From: Austropuccinia psidii
Lineage: Eukaryota > Basidiomycota > Pucciniomycetes > Pucciniales > Sphaerophragmiaceae
Assembly (NCBI GenBank): GCA_023105745.1
Contig: JALGQZ010000019.1
Coordinates: 4,712,001 to 4,776,000, forward strand
Direction of reading: 5' to 3'
Length of the DNA stretch: 64,000 bases
The notes beneath the pieces were generated by a model that had not been told where the DNA came from, made no database searches, and saw only the letters and a list, made by a program, of their open reading frames with translations. The stretch's first letter is position 1. The number at the start of each line of letters is the position of its first letter. This document shows, one piece after another, positions 22,816 to 33,800 of this stretch. A program made the position numbers and the translations under genes.

Positions 22816-23039
22816 TTGGTGTACAAACTAGTATTAATGTAGAAATTGGTAAACTTGATAAAAAGTTAACTAAAATTGCATCAGATATAGTTGAATTAAA
22901 GAAAAATGATAAAACATACATTGAATTTCACCAAGTAACACATGCCAGACTTGACTCAATTACCAATTCTTGCAAAAGAATTGAAAGCATGTACCAAGTT
23001 CAGCATGATGAGATGGAAAATTTTCCATTTTTAAAGTGA
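22053..23039 (+). pseudogene. gag: Gag N-terminal frame of C
   Basis: Starts MVQTRNGSNYS. It is Q/S/G/R-rich to about residue 240, then becomes a coiled-coil-like stretch (INVEIGKLDKKLTKIASDIVELKKND). It stops at 23037 through a frameshift: the homologous sequence continues in the next frame (LTILQDQVLKIVENTNQF) with further stops near 23151, 23314 and 23459. Confidence 0.75.
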
Positions 23040-23464
23040 ATAATCAACTTACAATTTTACAAGACCAAGTTTTAAAAATAGTTGAGAATACCAATCAATT
23101 TGCTATACACTTAGCAAAAAGTGACAGTGAAAGGCAGAAGTTGAAGAATTAAATAATTGCAAGTGTGGAACAAATTCATAAGAATCATGAACCACATATG
23201 CCAAGACATTCTACACCTTTAACTGAAGAAAAACTTTCTGTTAAGGAAAGTCTCACCCCATTCTTGGGAGAAAATGCCTACTCTGCAAAAGATATTCCCA
23301 AAATAGAAGAATAGCCAACATTCTCTGGTGAAGGAGAATATAACCATATTGAATTCATCAGGACTATTGATATGTTTCAAGAAGACTTTAATATACCTGA
23401 TGAAATAATAGTGGGAAAATTACACTGTTTGTTTACCAGAACTGCAAAGAAATGGTATTAAAAA

Positions 23465-24106
23465 ATGAGTATTGATCATGGTGAACATGATTGGTCTTGG
23501 TGGAAATCTGAAATGATTACAAAATGGGCCAATAATTCTTGGAGGTTTAAAAGAGAATATGCCTTTGAAAATGCCATTTTTAACTCAGATAAAGATAAAC
23601 CACTTACTTGGTTCTTCAAGCAAAAAGACAGATTATCTGCTTTACAACCAGATATGTCTGACACTATGATTAATATGAAAATATTAAGAAAGTGTGGAGG
23701 GGAATTGGAACATGCTATCAAAATCAGATGTGTAGAACCCTGTTCAACAGAAGACTACATTAATGCTATGGAAGATATCATTACCAGAACAAGAATTGGT
23801 AAAACTTGGTCTAAAATCCCAACAGAATCCAAGATGACCTCTAAGATTCCCAGAGAGGATAATAGACCAGAAAGACCTGTCTTAAAGTGTCATAGATGTG
23901 GAAGCACTTCACATTTAGCCAACACTTGTACAAAAAAGACAAAAATCAATGAAGTTCAAGTCATTGAAGAAATTCAGTGTACTGAAGAGAAAGGAGAGTC
24001 TGATCAAGATTCTGCAGTCTCTGAATATACACCAGTAGAGGACTATCCCATTGAAAACATCACAGCTTTCTTTGAGGTCACAGAAATCCACACCCACTTG
24101 CCATAG
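23465..24106 (+). pseudogene. gag: Gag core and zinc knuckle of C
   Basis: Follows a TAA at 23459. Gag core with WSWWKSEMITKWANNSWRFK and LRKCGGELEHAIK, then a CCHC knuckle CHRCGSTSHLANTC (about 23888-23929) and an acidic spacer. It ends at TAG after THLP, where a CAG or CAA codon change would explain the stop. Confidence 0.88.
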
Positions 24107-24151
24107 TACAGTGAGGATTGCTGCAACCTGACCAATATCCAAGATTCCAGA

Positions 24152-24568
24152 ATGTGTAAAACAAAACCTGCTAGAGGAAAGGGTTATACTGCTGGAGCAT
24201 CCTGTATCACATCAGTCTTGATGAGGGATATTGAATCCAGAGTAAATTTGGATACAGGGGCATTTTGCACTTGTGTGGGCCAAGATTATCTCCAAATTAT
24301 ACTTCCTGGATGGAAGAACCATCTGTTACCAATAGGAGGTGTACAATTTAGTAGTGCCAGTAACAATATGTACCCCTTGGGTATATTAGACACTAATCTT
24401 GTATTCCCACACCCAGCAGGAAGTGTCAGGATGAAAAGTGAAATTGTTGTGATGGATAATTGCACATCTCAGCACATCATTCTTGGAAATGATTACTTGA
24501 GTATCTATGGTATTGACATCAATAACCATAAAGACAGATATTTCACAATTGGAGATAACAAAAGATAA
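24152..24568 (+). pseudogene. pro: Aspartic protease of C
   Basis: Retropepsin-like: LDTGAFCTCVG active site (about 24250), VVMDNCTSQHIILGNDYL, and [10 protein letters not shown] at the end. It stops at 24566; a stop codon plus an extra A in a run of A residues separates it from RT. Confidence 0.88.
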
Positions 24569-24588
24569 AAAAAATTGCTTTTTCCAAT

Positions 24589-25971
24589 ATGCCAAAACAA
24601 ATATCTGTGGTATCTTCTGTCAAAGATACTTATAAAGATGAATTTGTGTCTAATCAACTTGTTGAAGCACAGATTAATCCATCTTTGTCACCAAAAATGA
24701 GGAATGAACTTATTGACGTGTTATACACATACAATACTGCATTTGCCTCTGATAATGAACCATTAGGTGCTATAAGAGGACATGAAGTTGATATTACTCT
24801 TAATATTGACAGACCATATCCCCCAGTACTTAGAAGACCAGCTTATCCAGCCATTCCCAGAGCTAGAGAAGCCTTGGAGAAACATATCCAAGAATTAATT
24901 CAACTTGGTGTACTAAGGAAAGTAGGCCATAATGAGGACGTTGAGGTGACAACACCTGTTATCATTGCTTGGCATAATGATAAGTCAAGAATGGCTGGAG
25001 ATTTCAGAGCATTGAATACCTACACAGTTCCAGATAGGTATCCAATCCCTAGAATCCCAGAAACCTTGACTCAATTATCCAAAGCCAAGTATATAACATC
25101 AATGGATGCATTGAAAGGCTTCCATCAAAATGTTTTGACGCCTAAAGCTAAGAAATTACTTAGAATCATCACTCACTGTGGTATTTTTGAGTATCTTAGA
25201 ATGCCATTTGGCATTAAAAATGCTCCATCTCATTATCAAAGAATGATGAATACCATCTTCCCCACAGAATTGTCTGAGGGATGGCTTATTATTTATATTG
25301 ATGATATTATCATATGTTCTGACTCATGGTCTTTGCACCTTGAAAGACTTGCAAGAGTACTTCACAAAGTTGCCGAAGTGAATATGAAAATTTCACTTAA
25401 GAAATGCAACTTTGGTTTTGAACAACTTAAAGCATTAGGACATGTTGTTTCTGGTTTAAGCTTGGGTATTGACAAAAATAAAGTTGCAGCAGTATTGCTT
25501 AAGCCAATACCCCAGAATAAAAAAGAAATGATGTCTTTTCTTGGATTTGCTAGCTACTATAGGCAACATTTAAAAGACTTTGCAATTCTAGCCAAATCAC
25601 TCTATAGAATCTGTGATCAACAGACTGTATTTGAGATGACACAGGAAAGAATTAAAGCTTATGAGAACATAAAGATAGCCCTTACAGAAGAACCTTTACT
25701 CCTCATGCCTGACTGGAATATTCCTTTTAAGTTGTACATTGATGCATGTGGAGATGGATTAGGGGCAGCCCTACATCAAGTCCAAATTATTGATGACAAA
25801 CCTACAGAGGGACCAGTTTGTTATATCTCAAGGCAGATCAAACCAACAGAAGCCAGATATGGTGCAAGCCAAATGGAGTGCTTATGTTTGGTATGGGCAC
25901 TTGAGAAATTACACTATTACCTTTATGGCAGTGTTTTTGAAGTGATAACTGACTGTAATGCAGTAAAATAA
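24589..25971 (+). pseudogene. pol: Reverse transcriptase and RNase H of C
   Basis: 460 codons with [47 protein letters not shown], the catalytic [11 protein letters not shown] (about 25290-25320), [14 protein letters not shown] and [16 protein letters not shown]. RNase H follows with [16 protein letters not shown] and [15 protein letters not shown]. It ends at a TAA where D reads a serine codon (AVKSLLNMK). Confidence 0.93.
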
Positions 25972-25980
25972 CTTCTTAAC

Positions 25981-26472
25981 ATGAAAACTCCCAACAGACA
26001 TATGTTGAGATGGCAAATAGCTATTCAAGAATATAGAGGAAACATGACTATAGTTCATAAAGCAGGGAACATTCACAAAAATGCTGATGGACTTAGTAGA
26101 TGGGCTTTAGCCAACACTCCTGATAACCCAGCTTATGTACCTTTGGAAGCTGAACCACAGATTCCAATTGAAGGAATTAACATAACTGATATTGGAACTG
26201 AATTCTTTGAGGAGGTCAGAGAATCTTATAAACAAGACAAGAATTGCCATATCTTGACTTCTTTATTAGATAGGGACTGCAAAGATACTTCTTTAATTAA
26301 TGCACTTGATGAAGTTTGGAAAAATTCCTATTCTGAAGGAAGATTTCACTTGTTCGATGGAATCATTTACCACAGAATGAAAAATTCTTTTGTTATGACA
26401 TTGTGCAGTAGATTACTTATCAATACCATTCTTCATGAATGTCATGATAGTATCTACTCTGGACACCTGTAA
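25981..26472 (+). pseudogene. pol: RNase H end and integrase zinc domain of C
   Basis: Begins [20 protein letters not shown] with the RNase H terminal motif [10 protein letters not shown]. It then has the linker [16 protein letters not shown] and the first half of the H2C2 zinc domain ([12 protein letters not shown]), cut by TAA at 26470 where D reads SEDR. Confidence 0.88.
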
Positions 26473-26493
26473 GAAGACAGAAAACTTGAAAAA

Positions 26494-27561
26494 GTGAAGA
26501 ACTGTGCATGGTGGCCATCTTGGAGAAAAGAAACCATTGAATATTGCCATACCTGTGACAGATGCCAAAAAGCAAACAGGAGTACAGGCAAGAAATTTGG
26601 ACTTATGATCCATATTCAAGAACCAAAATCCCCATGGGAAGTTGTTCACATGGATTGGGTCACAGCACTTCCTCCAAGTTGTGACAGAAGTTATAATGCT
26701 TGTTTAGTCATTGTAGACAGATATAGCAGAACTCCCATATTCTTACCATTTCATAAAGATGACACTGCTATGGATACAGCTCTTCTTTTATGGAATAGAG
26801 TTATTTCTCATACAGGATTATTTAAGAATATCATAAGTGACAGAGATCCCAAGTTCAAATCTGCACTTTGGACCAATCTTCATAGATTGTTTGGGACTAA
26901 GTTATCATTCTCTACAGCATATCACCCTCAAACAGATGGGCTAGCAGAGAGGATGATTCAAACTTTAGAAGACATGATCAGGAGATTCTGTGCTTATGGA
27001 TTAGAATTCAAAGACTCATATGGCTTTACCCATGACTGGTGCACTCTGATACCTGCACTAGAATTGGCATACAAGACATCAGTCCATTCTTCCACAGGAC
27101 AAACTCCTGCTATGTTAGAAAAAGGATGGAATCCAAGACTCCCAGCAGACACACTGAGGAAAGACTTGATTGACATTCATCCTACAGCTTCCAGCTTCAA
27201 GATAATGCTTGATAAAGTAAAACACCACGCAAAAAAAAGTATGGATGATGCTTTTGATTATGCAAAACAGAAGTGGGACAAGAGTCATAAAGTACCAGAC
27301 TTCAAAGTAGGGGACTTAGTTTTAGTTTCAACCTTGAATTTTAATAATATCAAAGGCCCAAAGAAGCTTAAAGATTATTATGTAGGACCTTTTGTTATTG
27401 TTGCTTTACATGGAACCAATGCAGTTCAAGTGGAATTGAGTGGGGAATTGGAAAATAAACACCCCACCTTTCCAGTCAGCTTGATAAAGCCTTATCAACC
27501 AGCTGACAAAGAATTGTTTCCTTTAAGAAACCCAACTCCTTTAACTGTACCACCTGTGTAA
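26494..27561 (+). pseudogene. pol: Integrase core and C-terminal domain of C
   Basis: Zinc-domain cysteines CHTCDRC, then the core with [20 protein letters not shown] and [20 protein letters not shown] (all three acidic residues present). The SH3-like end follows ([30 protein letters not shown]). It ends at TAA at 27559, after which the chromodomain continues in the same frame. Confidence 0.9.
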
Positions 27562-27747
27562 CAGAATAAAGACAAAAAGATAAAGAAAGTAATTAAAGAA
27601 AGGAGACTTAGGGGTAAAAATCAAAGAGAATATCTTGTCAGATATAGAAATGCAGTACATGAAGATGAATGGATGGCAGAATCAGAAATACCTGACTCAG
27701 ATAAACTCTTAAGAAGATTTAGACATGAAAGAAGGCCACAACCCTGA
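27562..27747 (+). pseudogene. pol: Chromodomain of C
   Basis: In frame after the stop at 27559: VIKERRLRGKNQREYLVRYR, then EDEWMAESEIP and LLRRFRHERR. The chromodomain at the integrase end is thought to bias insertion in chromoviruses. The natural stop is TGA at 27745. Confidence 0.8.
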
Positions 27748-27875
27748 ATATGTCTATAAATGTGCTTTAAATTACTTGATCTGAGTAATGTAAAGAGGTT
27801 GGAAAGTGGACATTAACCCCCTTGAGGGCCTTATTCTTTTATCACTAATAAAATTGTGGTACAATTTTATTTTTT

Positions 27876-27887
27876 GGTGGGAGGGAA
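27876..27887 (+). promoter_or_regulatory. Polypurine tract of C
   Basis: GGTGGGAGGGAA sits directly before the TGTGAGCCTTGA that opens the 3' LTR of C. D has AGGGGGAGGGAA in the same position. Confidence 0.75.
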
Positions 27888-27899
27888 TGTGAGCCTTGA
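27888..27899 (+). repeat. First 12 bp of the 3' LTR of C
   Basis: TGTGAGCCTTGA. The LTR is interrupted here by element D and continues at 37981. The last five bases (CTTGA) are the target site duplicated by D. Confidence 0.85.
27895..27899. repeat. Left target-site duplication of D
   Basis: CTTGA directly before the D 5' LTR; the same CTTGA occurs at 37976-37980 directly after the 3' LTR. Confidence 0.93.
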
Positions 27900-29727
27900 T
27901 GTGAGCCTTAGAGGTAATTTCATATACCCAAAAGACCACAAATATAAAAAATAACATATTAATATAAATAAAATAAATTTATTTATATTATTAAAATAAA
28001 AATAAAAAATATAAATATAAAATTATATTAAAAATAAAAAATTAATTATAATTTAAAAATAAAATTACTTTAAATTTTGTAAATATAAAATTACATTTAT
28101 ACTTGAAAAATTTAAGTAAAAATGAAATTTTAACAAAATTGTGAAAAAATAAATAAATTTGGAAAAAAGTTAAATAAAATTTATTATAACTTTTTATCCA
28201 ATAAATAAACATATAAATTTTATTTCACCATTGGATTCCTCATAAAAAATCAGGTGGGGTCACCTCTGAGTGAAATTTTTGTAACTCAACTCTAAATAAG
28301 CTTAAATTAAGTTTTTAGTATTTTCAATACAAAAGTTGAAAATCCTCAAAACCTTAATTTAATTCACACCACATGTGGTGTTAACCATCAATTTTTGTGT
28401 TAAAATTGAGGTGTTGTGTTTAGTTTAGAAGTTATGAGGAATTAAAGTATTTTCAATTGAATTCAATTGAAATGTCAAAATGTGCACGTGTATTACATAA
28501 GTGAACTTTGATTTACATATGAGGTGTCAATTATTACTGTATTGTACTGTGCAATTGAATTGAATTACATATGTAAATTATAAGTATAATACATGATGAG
28601 GAATTAAAAGAAAAATAAATTGGAAAGATTAAATTTGGGGGGGAAAAGGAACTCCAGCTCTAAGGGGGAGCTAGACCCCCAAAATCCTTGCTGACAGGCG
28701 TGGGATGTCAAAATTCACGCAAAAGTTCATCAATTTTGGCCTGGAATTGAGTTACAGGGTCTGTGGACTCAATTGATGATGAGGTTTTGATACCAACTGG
28801 GGTAGTTTTAGCTGTTGCCAAGAGGGTAAAACTACCCTTAAGATAAAACAATCATAATAAAAACAGTTTTAACTGGTTTCTACGCCTCTGACACACATTC
28901 TGACGTGTTTTGAAGGCTCTAGGCCTGGTATTGCTATAGTAATGGCTGATTTAAGGGTCTAAAATGGCTAAAAATGGCTTAAACCAGCCTTTTTTGGTCT
29001 AAACCAGGGTTCAATGATGCCATAATTGGCTTTTCTGTTGTCAGACTGTTTTTCACGACTGACAAGAGTAAATTTTACTTTTGGAGCAAGAGAATTGATG
29101 GCTATAAAAGAATGTCTTCTTTGCCCCACTTTTCTCTTCATGTTAGAATCTTTTCCTTTTATTAATTAGTTTAAAACTGTTAAACCAATCAATAAAAGAT
29201 TCCAACCACCCTTTTTAAATCATTTTAATCCTTTTAACCACGTGAAAAAATCATTATAATCATTGTTTGTAACTCTTATAATCATTTTTACCCCTGAACC
29301 ACCCCAAAAGTGAATTAAAGCATCTTTCATCACTGTAAACTTTGTCACTTTGTTTCCAAATTCACTCTGGTCACTTTTGGGCGTGTTTTCTCTTTAATAT
29401 TCTTTTTAAAGACTTTGTTCTTTAATTAATTGCTTGCAGTTCTTTGCTCAATTAATTCCAATTGAAATTGCTCTTGAAGAAATTTCTTTTGTAGCCTTAA
29501 AATATCTCTTGTAGAGTATTTTTTGGATAAATCTTTATTGTTGGTAAAACAATAAATTTTTATAATATTATTGTTTTATACTAATAAAGTTATAAACAAT
29601 AAAATTGGCGTGTTTTCTCTTAAAAATAATATTTCATACTATTTTTAATTGATTTTTACCTTATACAAATTTTGAGGACAGGAAAAGTACTTGATTTTTA
29701 ATCAAAGTTTCATATCCACACCTTACA
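27900..29727 (+). repeat. 5' LTR of D
   Basis: Begins TGTGAGCCTTAGAGG and ends CACCTTACA. Very AT-rich in the first 400 bases. A TATA-like GGCTATAAAAG is near 29100, followed by a pyrimidine-rich stretch, suggesting the transcription start near 29130. No gene. Confidence 0.95.
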
Positions 29728-29747
29728 TTTGGGGGCCCAGCCGTGAT
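29728..29747 (+). promoter_or_regulatory. Primer-binding region of D
   Basis: TTTGGGGGCCCAGCCGTG directly after the LTR CA, the expected tRNA-primer site. It differs from C in two bases (CCAG versus CTGG). The tRNA is not assigned. Confidence 0.65.
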
Positions 29748-29951
29748 ATTTTACCTGTGACATATTTTTTACTCTTTTTAAATCTTTTTTTTCTTATATT
29801 GAAAAATTTAAAAACATATAAAAAATACTTATAATCCAAAAAAATCCTTAAAAAATAATTTTTTTCATATTATAAGTGAGGCTTATATTTTTATTTCTTT
29901 TTTGAAATAACCTTTTTTTACTTAATTAATTGGCTTTTTCATTAATTTTAG

Positions 29952-30863
29952 TGTCTGACAACGTGGTAAGACAAGAAAACATTGAAACAGCCTCAACAGT
30001 AACCAGCATTATCCCTGCCAGTACTGTTAATTCTGATCATAATAGTACTGTTATTGTGACTCAAAATAATCAACCTGAACCAATATCTTCTGAATTAATT
30101 AACTTGGATATAAGTAATACACTTCAGAAAGCCAAAAATTTGGCCAATAGTAAGTTTTTGACGTAAAAATACTATTTTAAGCCTTTTTTAACCATAATTA
30201 TGCCTTCAACCAGGTCAGGACCCAGCTACAACCCCTCAAGCAGCTCCCAAAAAGGTAATAGACGTGATTATGGCAGAGGCCAACCAGGTACAGAAGGAAA
30301 AGGGTCAGTTGATGACTTCCAAACAACTAAAATGGGTCATTCTGAAGCTGATAATACCATTTTACCTTCAAAAAGAGCTGACACCGCCACAACAAGCCTC
30401 TGTGGACATATACAAAGCCAGCCACAGTGCATACAACAATGCACTCCAATTCAAGGAGTACCAGATCCTTGCAGACCTGTGGAAGAATTGCATGAATTCT
30501 TACCTGACAGTAAGAAAATTCTTGGGCCATCCCAACACTTGCAAATTGCTCAATGGATGGCATCCATTGATGGAGAAGAAAAACATGATGCTTTTGACAC
30601 TAGAATGGAGGAAAAACAACCCTCCACCAGCCAAACCAGTGCCAAAAACAGCCCCAGTGGCCAGCAGCAGCAATTCCAACGTGAAAAAGCAGCCACAAAC
30701 TCCAAACAAGGGCAAAGGGAAGGCACCAGCCCCAAAACCTTACAGCCAGGGCTACAGAATCCCAAAGATTCAGCAGGATGCCATGGAAAATGTATTTCAG
30801 ATGGCCAGAACCATGATGGAATTACAGAAGAAGGAGGAAGCCAGATTAAGGTTCCAGAAATGA
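29952..30863 (+). CDS. Spliced overlapping accessory ORF of D, intact
   Basis: Exon 1 (29952-30149) follows a likely acceptor TTTTAG and encodes [14 protein letters not shown] onward with no internal ATG. A start might be formed as A|TG with an upstream exon, or be non-AUG. Removing 30150-30213 (donor GTAAGT, acceptor AACCAG) keeps phase into 30214-30863, a frame overlapping the N-terminus of Gag-Pol. That frame has a helical-looking segment with [13 protein letters not shown], a basic proline-rich stretch ([20 protein letters not shown]) and a C-terminal [20 protein letters not shown]. The corresponding frame is recognisable in C and, less closely, in B. I do not recognise the protein. It could be an alternative Gag N-terminus or a regulatory protein. 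Confidence 0.6.
30150..30213 (+). other. Putative 64-nt intron containing the Gag-Pol start codon
   Basis: Donor A|GTAAGT and acceptor TTCAACCAG, with a possible branch region TTTTTTAACC. The Gag-Pol ATG is at 30200, 14 nt before the 3' end, so splicing would delete it. On unspliced RNA the exon 1 frame stops at 30166, 34 nt before that ATG. Confidence 0.6.
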
Positions 30864-33800
30864 TTTCTGACATATTTGATTCCATCCCAGAGTTGTATAA
30901 TGCTATAAATGACGTGAAAAAACATCTTTCTGATAAAAATGACACCATTTGTAACAACATTAAAACAAACAACCTGAGTCTGTGCCAAATTAATGAAACA
31001 CTTATGTGTTTTGAAAAAGTTTTGAGAACAATTAAAAATTCCAATAATGATAATTCTTCTAACAATAAAATAAATGAACAATCTGCCATTATTAAAGAAT
31101 TAACAGATAAATATTCTAAATTCAATATTGATGACATAATTGAAACAAGAATTAAACAAGCCATAAATATTATCAAGACAGATAACAAGAAAGTCCTTGA
31201 TGACATTTCAAATTCATTTACTGAAGTAAAGACATATACCATTGCCTTGAAAAAGTGTTTTGATGCTTCACAAGAAGAAGTATCAAAATTATCAATGAAA
31301 TTGAATCAAGTCACTGCTGATAATACAAGACAGACAGAGTTATGGCAAGAACTTACACATAAAGAAGACATGTATAAAATTGAAGTAATAAATTTAATAC
31401 AAAGCTTCCAACATGAATACAGAAATTCCCAAAGGTGTAGCAACAGTAAAATGAATGACATTGAACAATTACTGAACACCTTACCAAGAATGTCTACACC
31501 TCTAAATCAAAATGAGGGCACAAGAATTTCAAATCCACAAGTATTGGATCCTGATAATTCACAATTAAAAAATGAATTATCCACTTCTTTTCATAACTTG
31601 GAACCATCAATGGGCCAAGCACTCTTGAAAGAAGTTCCAAAACTTAAAGAATGGCCTCACTTCAGTGGTGAAGGAGAGTATGACCATATGGAATTCATTA
31701 GAGGTATTGACATGATCAAAGAGGATTTTGAATTACCAGACAGATTGGTAACAGCCAGGTTTAACACCTTGTTTACCAGATCAGCTCACAGATTGTACAT
31801 CAAAATAAGACAAGCACATGGACACCAGAGTTGGACTTGGTGGAAAACCCAAATCATCAACAAATGGGCAAATGATGCTTGGAGGTTTAAAGTTGAAACA
31901 GCCTTTGAATCTGCCAAATTTAATGCTGATAAAGACAAAGCTTTACCATGGTTTTGCCAACAAAAGGACAGATTAACAGCATTATATCCTGACATGTCAG
32001 AATTTATGATCCATAGAAAAATTCTGAGACAATGTGGAGGTGACTTAGAGCATGCTGTCAAAAGCAGGACTACTGAACAATCTTCAGCAGAGGATATTAT
32101 CAATATACTAGAAGAAGTAACCACCAGAACCAAAATTGGTTCTAGTAGGGTGAATCTTAAAACAAGGTTTAATACACCTTGGAAAGATTCTGTGGACAAA
32201 AACCCCAAAGAAAATTCTAGTAATATTAAATATAAATCTGCAGATACAGTCAGAAAATGCCATATTTGCCAAAGCACCACCCATTTAGCCAATACATGTC
32301 CAAAAAGGGGGAAAATCAATGAAATTGAGATTGAAAAAGAACCAGATGTTGAAAAAGAAGACATAATTGAAGACAATTCAGATGATAAGTCATCCATATT
32401 CTCTGAATCTTCAAAAGATATAGAAAATATCAATGCCACTTTTGACATCATGGAATCTTATTCCCACTTACCACAATTGAGCAATGGTCAAGTTGATTTA
32501 TCAAAAGTTCAAGATGCACAACTTATGAAGACAAAACCAAACAGAGGAAAAGGTTATACAGCTGGTAACTCCTGTATAACAGAAGTGGTGATTGATAACA
32601 AACCCACCAAACTTTTGCTTGACCCAGGAGCCTTCTGCTCTTGTGTTGGAAAATCTTTTCTTAAGACTTGTGTACCAAATTTTGAAGACCAATTGTTACC
32701 AATTGATGGTATAAAATTCAACAGTGCAAGTAACCCAATGAAAGCATTAGGAATCTTTGAGACCAATGTCATATTCCCACACATAAATGGGAATTTAAGG
32801 ATCACAGTTGAATTTGTTGTTATGGAAAATTGCTCTAGTACCCATTTTATATTGGGAAATGACTATTTAATCATGTATGGAATAGATTTACATAATAACA
32901 AAGACAGATACTTTACAATTGGAGACAATAAGCGCCAGAAATTTGCCTTTTTACCCTTTAAAAGACAAATTACAGTAAACAAAGTATCACCAGTCAACTT
33001 AGAGTTAGAGAAATTCAAGTCTGAACAGTTAAGTGAGGCTGAAATAAGCCTTCATCTGACTGATAAGCAAGAAAATGAACTTTCTTCCCTTTTGTATGAC
33101 CACAGAGGAGCATTTGCTACAGACAAAGAACCCCTGGGAGCAATTATTGGTCATGAAGTTGACATCATTCTTAACATTGAGAGACCTTATCCACCACTCT
33201 TAAGAAGACCTGCTTATCCAGCAAGTCCAAAATCAAGAGAAGCTCTAGAAATTCATATCAAAGAACTTCTAGACCTTGGTGTAATAAGAAAAGTAGGCCA
33301 CAATGAGGAAGTAGAAATAACTACACCAGTCATAGTGGCGTGGCATAATGGAAAATCCAGAATGGTTGGGGACTTTAGAGCTCTGAACACTTACACTGTT
33401 CCAGACAGATACCCAATACCAAAAATCCAAATTGCCCTTACTCAAATATCTCAAGCAGTGTATATAACCACTATGGATGCCCTTAAAGGATTCCATCAAA
33501 ATGTAGTAACACCAAGAGCAAGAAAATATTTGAGAATTATTGTTCATTGTGGAGTGTATGAATACTTAAGGATGCCCTTTGGTATCAAAAATGCACCTTC
33601 ACACTTCCAAAGAATGATGAATGAAATCTTCCCTGAAGAACTCTCAGAGGGATGGTTAATCATTTACATTGATGACATTATTATCTGTTCAAAGACTTGG
33701 GAGGAACACATGTACAGATTATCAAGAGTTTTGACAAAAATCCAATCAGTAAACATGAAAATCTCCTTGAAGAAATGTCATTTTGGATTTAAAGAACTTA

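Noticed and set aside
30550..31242. 230-codon minus-strand ORF opposite gag of D, and 31786-32451
   Set aside because: Antisense shadows of a strongly coding frame; no independent motif, start context or splice signal.
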